The notes under the pieces were generated by a model, which had not been told where the DNA came from, did not search any database, and worked only from the letters and a program-made list of their open reading frames with translations. The translations under genes were made by a program, and so were the position numbers. Shown one piece after another: positions 1 through 5,090 of a DNA stretch of 5,090 bases. Source of the DNA: Actinomycetota bacterium (GTDB taxonomy: Bacteria > Actinomycetota > Actinomycetes > S36-B12); assembly GCA_009700485.1 (NCBI GenBank), contig WLLZ01000133.1, positions 1-5,090 of the forward strand, written 5' to 3'. Every line of letters begins with the position of its first letter. Within the stretch, counting starts at the first letter, position 1.

Positions 1-1
1 C

Positions 2-502
2 GCAGGAGCCGGAGTCTCGTGGTTGCAACGGGTCGGGTTAATTAAAGACCCAGCCGATCTCGATGTGCTAGCAGGTGCGGTTACCGATACCGCTGGCGTG
101 AATTTCGAGCCGGTATTTACCGGTCGGGGGGCGCCGGTTTGGGCGCCAAATCAGCGGGCGCAAATCACCGGCCTCAGCCTTGCGAGCACCCCTAGCCATA
201 TCGCGCGCGCCTTTTTTACCGGACTCGCAGCCGAAGTCACGTCGGTGGTGCGCGCCGTCGAAATCGATCTGGGCGAGTCGCTGAAAGTGCTGCGCGTTGA
301 TGGTGGCCTAACTCAATCAAAGGTCTTAATGCAACTTCAGGCCGACGATCTGGGCATTGCCATCGAGGTCTACCCCCATGGCTGCGCCACTGCCCTTGGT
401 ATTGCCGCCACCACCCTGCGCGGCTTGTTGGGGCCCGGAGCCGAGGCCGAGATCATTGCCGGATGGCAACCGCGAAACATCTTCGAACCGCTTGAGCGAT
501 AA
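2..502 (+). CDS. glpK: FGGY-family carbohydrate kinase, probably glycerol kinase (C-terminal part, 5' end outside window)
   Basis: The frame is open from base 2 and stops at TAA 500-502, giving 166 visible residues; the true start lies left of the window. The fragment follows the C-terminal actin-like ATPase domain of glycerol kinases. It has an AGAGVSWLQ stretch at the left edge (compare GlpK GASIQWL), a FTGRGAP motif at visible residues 39-45 (GlpK FTGLGAP), the nucleotide-binding DGG at visible residues 100-102 followed by a LMQLQAD segment, and ATALG encoded at 386-400. From family knowledge the enzyme transfers phosphate from ATP to a polyol in the cytoplasm. The adjoining GlpA-like dehydrogenase makes glycerol the likeliest substrate, but xylulose or another polyol cannot be excluded from this piece. 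Only about 30 residues follow ATALG, ending in FEPLER, so the usual last helix of GlpK seems to be missing. The next gene starts 8 nt after the stop, consistent with an operon. Confidence 0.88.
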   Translation, partial: AGAGVSWLQRVGLIKDPADLDVLAGAVTDTAGVNFEPVFTGRGAPVWAPNQRAQITGLSLASTPSHIARAFFTGLAAEVTSVVRAVEIDLGESLKVLRVDGGLTQSKVLMQLQADDLGIAIEVYPHGCATALGIAATTLRGLLGPGAEAEIIAGWQPRNIFEPLER

Positions 503-510
503 TCGACGGT

Positions 511-1893
511 GTGGAGCAGACCTACGACGTCGCGGTGGTCGGTGGCGGTGTTGTCGGGTGCGCGATTGCCAGCGCTTTTGTGCGCCAGAGCCTGCGGGTT
601 GTCCTACTAGAAGCCGCAGCCGATGTTGGCGCCGGCACCAGTAAAGCCAATACCGCAATTTGGCACACCGGTTTTGATGCCAAGCCCGAAACTTTGGAGG
701 CCAAACTTGTGGCCCGCGGGCATCAACTACTTCAGGAGCAAGCGTCCGATTTTGGCTGGCCGCTGGAGCGCACCGGAGCCTTGCTGGTGGCTTGGGACGA
801 TGAGCAGCTCTTGCGCCTTGAATCCATCATCAAGAATGCGCAGGCCACCGGCTACACCCGTATCGAAGTAAAAAGTAAGTCAGAAGTTTATGAACTGGAA
901 CCGAATCTGGGCCCCGGTGCCCACGGTGGCCTACTAGTACCCGATGAAGGATTACTCGACCCGTGGTCGATTGTTATCGCCCTCGCGACCGACTTCGTGG
1001 TCAATGGTGGCACGTTATTGCGCAAGGCTGAGGTTACAAAAGCCGCGCGCATTGAAGGCCGCCACGAACTACAAACCGCCGCTGGCACCGTGTACGCAAC
1101 CTGGGTGATAAATGCGGCCGGTCTTAACAGTGACGTAGTGGATCGCCTACTCGGCCATGATGGTTTCACCATCACCCCGCGGCGTGGGCAACTGATTGTG
1201 TTCGACAAACTCGCGCGCTCACTCGTTAGACATGTGATTTTGCCGGTGCCAACGGCTACCACCAAGGGCGTGCTGGTTGCACCAACTATTTACGGCAATG
1301 TACTGCTCGGGCCAACCGCTGAAGATCTCACCGATAAGGCCGCAACAAATACCACCGCTGAGGCTTTGGCCGGCCTGATGGATAAAGGCCGCGCGATCAT
1401 GCCAAGACTTGTTGACGAGGAAGTCACCGCCACTTACTCGGGCCTGCGCGCAGCAAGTGAACACAGTGACTACTGCTACGAGGTCTTCCCCGATAAATAC
1501 GTGCGCGTTGGCGGTATTAGATCAACGGGGATCTCATCTTCACTCGCTATCGCCGAGCAGGTGGTAGCTGACCTAGGTGAGCGCGGTGTCGTAATGCAGG
1601 AGTTGAAGTCACCCACCACCGTGACGATGCCAAATCTTGCGGAGTCACGGCCGCGGCCCTATCAAGATGCCGCGCTTATAGCTTCCGATCCCGCATACGG
1701 GCGCATCCTTTGCCTATGTGAACGAGTAACCCTCGGAGAGGTTAGGGATGCCCTCACCAGCCCGGTGCCCGCCGGCGATATCGACGGCTTGCGAAGGCGC
1801 ACCAGAGCTCTCGCTGGGCGCTGTCAGGGTTTTCATTGCGGGGCTTTGATCACCGAGATGACCACCGCGTGGTCAGGGCACACTCATGCCTGA
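511..1893 (+). CDS. glpA: FAD-dependent glycerol-3-phosphate dehydrogenase, GlpA-like, with C-terminal BFD [2Fe-2S] domain
   Basis: This 460-residue protein opens with a dinucleotide-binding GGGVVG at residues 11-16 and an acidic E34 at the end of the second strand, the normal FAD site of the DAO fold. GTSKANTAIWHTG (42-54) contacts flavin and substrate in this family. YSGLR (309-313) and GGIRSTGISSS (334-344) are the family's C-terminal FAD/substrate motifs. Residues about 395-455 form a BFD-like [2Fe-2S] domain with cysteines C401, C403, C438 and C443 in the CxC...CxxxxC arrangement. The expected reaction is oxidation of sn-glycerol-3-phosphate to dihydroxyacetone phosphate, with electrons leaving through the cluster. 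GTG 511 is the first start codon after an in-frame TGA at 493-495; no strong Shine-Dalgarno precedes it. The substrate call rests on the kinase neighbour: the same fold also includes L-2-hydroxyglutarate oxidases and the DAO subunits of opine and glycine (HCN) dehydrogenases. Confidence 0.87.
   Translation: MEQTYDVAVVGGGVVGCAIASAFVRQSLRVVLLEAAADVGAGTSKANTAIWHTGFDAKPETLEAKLVARGHQLLQEQASDFGWPLERTGALLVAWDDEQLLRLESIIKNAQATGYTRIEVKSKSEVYELEPNLGPGAHGGLLVPDEGLLDPWSIVIALATDFVVNGGTLLRKAEVTKAARIEGRHELQTAAGTVYATWVINAAGLNSDVVDRLLGHDGFTITPRRGQLIVFDKLARSLVRHVILPVPTATTKGVLVAPTIYGNVLLGPTAEDLTDKAATNTTAEALAGLMDKGRAIMPRLVDEEVTATYSGLRAASEHSDYCYEVFPDKYVRVGGIRSTGISSSLAIAEQVVADLGERGVVMQELKSPTTVTMPNLAESRPRPYQDAALIASDPAYGRILCLCERVTLGEVRDALTSPVPAGDIDGLRRRTRALAGRCQGFHCGALITEMTTAWSGHTHA
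1886..1893 (+). other. 8-nt stop/start overlap between the two flavoprotein genes
   Basis: The ATG of the second flavoprotein gene (1886-1888) precedes the TGA of the GlpA-like gene (1891-1893), and the two frames share the bases ATGCCTGA. The sequence just upstream (a weak AGGG at 1874-1877) is a poor ribosome binding site. Re-initiation by the ribosome finishing the first gene is therefore a plausible way to keep the two subunits in equal amount. The overlap is read directly from the sequence; the coupling is inference. Confidence 0.75.
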
Positions 1894-3148
1894 CCAACAA
1901 CACTTGGCGCGTCAAAATGTTGACGTTGTAGTGATCGGTGCTGGCCCAGCGGGCCTGACTCTCGCTCATGCGCTCGGTGAACTCGGTATCAGTGACGTGT
2001 TGATCATCGATCGCGACACCCAGCCCGGTGGAGTGCCACGCTATTCGGATCATCACGGTTATGGGATTCGCGATTTACGGCAACCACTTAGGGGGCCAAT
2101 ATATGCGGGCCACCTTGCGCTGCGGGCCGTCAAAGGTGGTGCACGCATCATGACAGAGGCCACCGTCACCGATATCGATGCAACTCAACACACCATCGAA
2201 GTAACCGCTCCTTCTGGGCGCCTTACCGTCAAGGCGAAAGTAATTGTGATCGCCACCGGTTGTCGCGAAAGGCCCCGAGCAGCGCGGTTGGTACCGGGTA
2301 CCAGACCCGCGGGCGTATTCACCACCGGCTGGTTGCAAAGACTTGTGCATTTACAACACGGTTCACCAGGTAAGCGCGCCGTGATCGTTGGCGCCGAACA
2401 TGTTTCGTATTCGGCAGTACTCACCTTGCGTCATGCCAAATGTGATGTCGTAGCAATGGTCACCGAGCGACGCCGCCATGACTCATTTTCGGCCTTTAAT
2501 TTTGCCGCGCGTGCTAGGTGGCGCTTCCCGCTGCTGACCTCAACAAATGTCATCGAGATTCTAGGTGACCAACAAGTCACGGGTGTGCAGATCCAAGACG
2601 CGAAGGGCCGTTACAGGATCCTCGAATGTGACAGTGTGGTTTTCACCGGTGATTGGGTTTCCGAGAATGAACTTGCCCGACGAGCCGGCATCGAGATTGA
2701 CCCAGGCACGGGCGGGCCTGCGGTTAACGCTCAGCTCGCGACCAGCACGCCAGGCATCTTTGCAATCGGCAATGTCTTGCACCCGGCCGCCACCGCCGAT
2801 ATTTGTGCCCTCGATGGCGAGCACGCCGCCGCTGCCATCGCCGCCTACTTAACTACTCCAAGTACTTGGAAAACAGCACCCCTGCGACTGCTCACCGAGG
2901 GGCCGATCGACTGGGCAACACCTAATTTACTGACCCCCGAGGTACTCACCGCTCCTCGCGGCAAAGTACTCGTGCAGTTCACCGAGCGCCGCCGACTGCC
3001 CCGGCTCGAAGTCGTGCAAGGCGGTAAGCGGCTTTGGTCTGGGTTCGTGCCGTGGGCGATACCCACGCGGCCGGTGCCGATCGCCGACTCGTGGCTCGCC
3101 CGAGTTTCGGCTACGGGAGCCGACCCGATCCTTCGGGTACTAACCTGA
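1886..3148 (+). CDS. FAD/NAD(P)-binding oxidoreductase, partner subunit of the GlpA-like dehydrogenase
   Basis: This 420-residue protein has the two-Rossmann pyridine nucleotide-disulfide oxidoreductase fold. The FAD motif GAGPAG is at residues 18-23, with the acidic strand end D42. The ATG motif is at 123-125. A second nucleotide motif, GAEHVS at 169-174, replaces the usual GxGxxG. GIFAIGN (290-296) is the second FAD-contacting motif, with Asn where many relatives have Asp. No CxxC or CxxxxC redox-active disulfide is visible, so it is not a thioredoxin or lipoamide reductase. Residues about 333-420 form an extra C-terminal domain ending in a PTRPVP..DSWL stretch. ATG 1886 is the first start after an in-frame TGA at 1859-1861 and lies inside the end of the preceding gene, so translation is probably coupled. 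By analogy with heteromeric flavoprotein dehydrogenases (GlpAB, opine oxidase, HcnBC) it probably receives electrons from the GlpA-like [2Fe-2S] domain. This role and its acceptor are inferred; it is not a clear GlpB orthologue. Confidence 0.8.
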   Translation: MPDQQHLARQNVDVVVIGAGPAGLTLAHALGELGISDVLIIDRDTQPGGVPRYSDHHGYGIRDLRQPLRGPIYAGHLALRAVKGGARIMTEATVTDIDATQHTIEVTAPSGRLTVKAKVIVIATGCRERPRAARLVPGTRPAGVFTTGWLQRLVHLQHGSPGKRAVIVGAEHVSYSAVLTLRHAKCDVVAMVTERRRHDSFSAFNFAARARWRFPLLTSTNVIEILGDQQVTGVQIQDAKGRYRILECDSVVFTGDWVSENELARRAGIEIDPGTGGPAVNAQLATSTPGIFAIGNVLHPAATADICALDGEHAAAAIAAYLTTPSTWKTAPLRLLTEGPIDWATPNLLTPEVLTAPRGKVLVQFTERRRLPRLEVVQGGKRLWSGFVPWAIPTRPVPIADSWLARVSATGADPILRVLT

Positions 3149-3152
3149 CCCG

Positions 3153-5090
3153 GTGACTTCCCCCGCATCCTTTGTCCTGACCGGCCGCGCCCGACTAATC
3201 GTTGCCAGCGCGCTCATGCTGTTCGTACAACTAGCCTTGATCCGCTGGTGTGGCGCGAACCTGGTCCACCTGTCCTACTTCTCAAATCTCATCCTGCTTG
3301 CGTCATTCCTCGGTATCGGCCTTGGCTTCCTGCGATCCAGTCGCCCCACCGATATCGGGCGTTATGTGCCGATCGGCCTGCTAATTATCGTGGCTTTTAT
3401 CTCGGTCTTCCCCGCGAAGATTGAAGGCTCCTCCAACGAGTTGATCTTCTTTACGATGGTGCAGCCGACCGGGCTACCAACTTGGGTTTCATTGCCACTG
3501 GTGTTCATAGTCATCGCAATCACCATGACAATGTTCGGCGAAATCACCGGCCGCGCATTTCGCGCCTTTGGAGCTTTGGACGCCTACCGCTGGGACATCA
3601 TCGGCTCAATCGCCGGCACCTTGGCATTTACCGTTATCGCGTTCCTGCGCGCGCCTTCGTGGATCTGGCCGGTGGTCACGTTCATCGCACTGTGGTTGCT
3701 TTACGGCGTGCGCTTGCCGTGGCTCTCGCGCTTTGCCATGGTCGCGGTGATCGGTTTACTGGTATTCGAATCCCTTTCTGCTGGGGTTTCGTGGTCTCCT
3801 TACTACAAAGTGCATACCGAAACTTTCAATCCCGGAACCCCTGTTGAATACACCACCATTCAGGTCAATGGAATCCCGCATCAAAATGTGATGGACGTCC
3901 AGGAGCGGCTTAAATCAGAACCAATGTACGGCCGCCCGTATGAACGAGCCGTGGGTAATCCACTTAATAATGTTTTAATCGTTGGCGCCGGCACGGGCAC
4001 TGACGTCGCCCTAGCACTCGCTAATGGTGCCAAGCACGTAGATGCCGTCGAGATTGATCCGCGTATCCAGCAAATTGGATCGCAAATAAATCCCAATAAG
4101 CCCTATGACGATCCACGGGTCTCGGTCCACATCAATGATGGTCGCGCATTCTTGTCAGGTAATACCGATAAGTACGACCTCATTCTTTTCGCATTACCTG
4201 ACTCGTTGACACTGGTTTCCGGCGCAAGCCAACTGCGCCTAGAGTCATATTTGTTCACCGAGCAATCAATGCAGGACGCACGTGATCACCTGACAGATCA
4301 GGGTGTTTTCGCAATGTATAACTACTACCGCGAACCGTGGTTGATAAATCGCCTCGCTGGCACCGTTGATGAGGTATACGGCCACGCACCCTGCCTCGAC
4401 ACATTCACCGCGGTGCAATCCCTAGCCGTGATAGCCATCGGTAAAGAGCAAGGCAATGTGGTGTGTGCCCCTAATGCCGTCTGGGATCGCGCCAGTATTG
4501 CCGCCGCCGAAATACCGCCGCCCGCGGTAGATGATCGCCCGTTCCTGTACCTAAAGGAACGCTCGATCCCAACGCTTTATCTCCTGGTGATAGCACTGAT
4601 CCTTGGCGTCTCACTCCTTGGCGTGCGCATCTTCGGTGGGCCCCTTCGCTCCATGGCCGGTTACGCTGACCTGTTCTTCATGGGTGTGGCTTTCTTGCTC
4701 CTTGAGACCAGATCTATCACTACATTCGCCTTGCTATTTGGCACCACGTGGCTCGTGAATGCTTTGGTTTTCACCGGCGTGCTGCTCGCTGTGCTGGCCG
4801 CCATCGAGATCACCAAGAAGTTCACGGTGCCAAGGCGGGCGATAATCATCGCGCTATTTGCCTCACTATTGCTTGCCTTCCTGGTACCAAACTCGGCACT
4901 ACTTGGCCTACCGATACCGCTGCGATTGCTGTTTGCGGTGATTTTGGCATTCTTACCCGTGTTCTGCGCCAACTTGCTTTTCACGTCCAGGTTCAAGGAC
5001 GCCAAAAATCCGACTTCAGCATTTGCCGCGAATCTTTTCGGTGCAATGATCGGTGGCTGTCTTGAGTACCTGTCATTGGTGCTCGGGTAC
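3153..5090 (+). CDS. Membrane-embedded spermidine-synthase-like protein (3' end outside window)
   Basis: GTG 3153 opens a frame with no stop through 5090, 646 codons visible. It is the first start after an in-frame TAA at 3141-3143, 4 nt after the previous stop; no Shine-Dalgarno is evident. Residues 14-210 hold about seven hydrophobic segments (roughly 14-33, 38-60, 72-88, 109-128, 147-166, 169-186, 193-210). Residues about 213-470 are a spermidine-synthase-like domain: SPYYKV (215-220), VNGIPHQ (238-244), SAM/dcSAM loop GAGTGTD (278-284), acidic strand end VEIDP (299-303), NDGRAFL (328-334), LPDSLTL (348-354), RLESYLFT (362-369), NYYREPW (390-396) and DDRPFLYL (460-467). Further membrane helices follow from 473, with a conserved LLLETRSIT...LLFGTTWLVN block (515-536). 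The family fuses a spermidine-synthase fold to membrane helices; substrate and product are not established. The classical catalytic signature is not preserved, so a polyamine product should not be assumed. It is probably co-transcribed with the genes before it. Confidence 0.85.
   Translation, partial: MTSPASFVLTGRARLIVASALMLFVQLALIRWCGANLVHLSYFSNLILLASFLGIGLGFLRSSRPTDIGRYVPIGLLIIVAFISVFPAKIEGSSNELIFFTMVQPTGLPTWVSLPLVFIVIAITMTMFGEITGRAFRAFGALDAYRWDIIGSIAGTLAFTVIAFLRAPSWIWPVVTFIALWLLYGVRLPWLSRFAMVAVIGLLVFESLSAGVSWSPYYKVHTETFNPGTPVEYTTIQVNGIPHQNVMDVQERLKSEPMYGRPYERAVGNPLNNVLIVGAGTGTDVALALANGAKHVDAVEIDPRIQQIGSQINPNKPYDDPRVSVHINDGRAFLSGNTDKYDLILFALPDSLTLVSGASQLRLESYLFTEQSMQDARDHLTDQGVFAMYNYYREPWLINRLAGTVDEVYGHAPCLDTFTAVQSLAVIAIGKEQGNVVCAPNAVWDRASIAAAEIPPPAVDDRPFLYLKERSIPTLYLLVIALILGVSLLGVRIFGGPLRSMAGYADLFFMGVAFLLLETRSITTFALLFGTTWLVNALVFTGVLLAVLAAIEITKKFTVPRRAIIIALFASLLLAFLVPNSALLGLPIPLRLLFAVILAFLPVFCANLLFTSRFKDAKNPTSAFAANLFGAMIGGCLEYLSLVLGY

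Noticed and set aside
888..1265. A 125-codon minus-strand frame inside the GlpA-like gene.
   Set aside because: It is antisense to a well-supported coding region, is Ser/Pro/Arg-rich with no motif, and has no ribosome binding site that I can see.
2290..2302. Repeated GGTACC hexamers (GGTACCGGGTACC) forming a near-palindrome.
   Set aside because: It is short and lies inside the flavoprotein gene encoding the family-typical VPGT turn. There is no gene boundary nearby, so it is neither a convincing operator nor a terminator.
3482..3847. A 121-codon + strand frame, and the shorter frame at 3568-3750.
   Set aside because: Both are in alternative frames of the membrane protein gene and translate to Arg/His-rich low-information sequence. 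The real frame here encodes clean membrane helices.
4661..5005. A 114-codon reading frame on the minus strand.
   Set aside because: It lies wholly inside the 646-codon membrane protein gene. Its composition (Ser, Asn, Lys and Ala rich, no domain) is what antisense reading of hydrophobic codons gives.
4748..5065. A 105-codon + strand frame near the right edge.
   Set aside because: It overlaps conserved membrane segments of the spermidine-synthase-like gene in another frame and has no recognisable domain.

Overview
The window is about 5.1 kb of gene-dense, moderately G+C-rich bacterial DNA (high fifties percent by eye, not counted). All the genes I can support lie on the + strand. Moderate-to-high G+C, two GTG starts out of three visible starts, tight or overlapping gene junctions and the protein flavours (an FGGY kinase next to a GlpA-like protein and a pyridine-nucleotide-disulfide-type flavoprotein, then a large membrane-embedded spermidine-synthase-like protein) suggest an actinobacterium (Actinomycetota), perhaps a free-living or aquatic one. 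This taxonomic reading is inference; no ribosomal or other marker gene is present.

Layout: (1) 2-502 is the C-terminal third or so of an FGGY-family carbohydrate kinase, most likely glycerol kinase, cut by the left edge. (2) 511-1893 is a GlpA-like FAD-dependent glycerol-3-phosphate dehydrogenase with a C-terminal BFD-type [2Fe-2S] domain. (3) 1886-3148, overlapping the previous gene by 8 nt, is a second flavoprotein of the pyridine nucleotide-disulfide oxidoreductase fold with an extra C-terminal domain. (4) 3153 to beyond the right edge is a large uninterrupted reading frame of 646 visible codons. It encodes a polytopic membrane protein with a central spermidine-synthase/SAM-binding Rossmann domain between two blocks of membrane helices.

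Genes 1-3 read as one catabolic unit: glycerol is phosphorylated to glycerol-3-phosphate, the GlpA-like flavoprotein oxidises it to dihydroxyacetone phosphate, and electrons probably pass through the [2Fe-2S] domain to the second flavoprotein. No GlpC-like membrane iron-sulfur anchor follows, so the final electron acceptor is not evident. Gene 4 starts only 4 nt after gene 3 and probably shares its transcript, but its family gives no obvious link to glycerol use.

No gap between genes exceeds 8 nt. I see no internal promoter, terminator, tRNA, CRISPR array, insertion sequence or long repeat. The promoter of the unit must lie to the left of the window and its terminator to the right. The most notable item is gene 4: it has no recognisable upstream ribosome binding site, runs off the window, and its SAM-fold domain lacks the standard polyamine-synthase catalytic signature, so its product cannot be assumed to be a polyamine.
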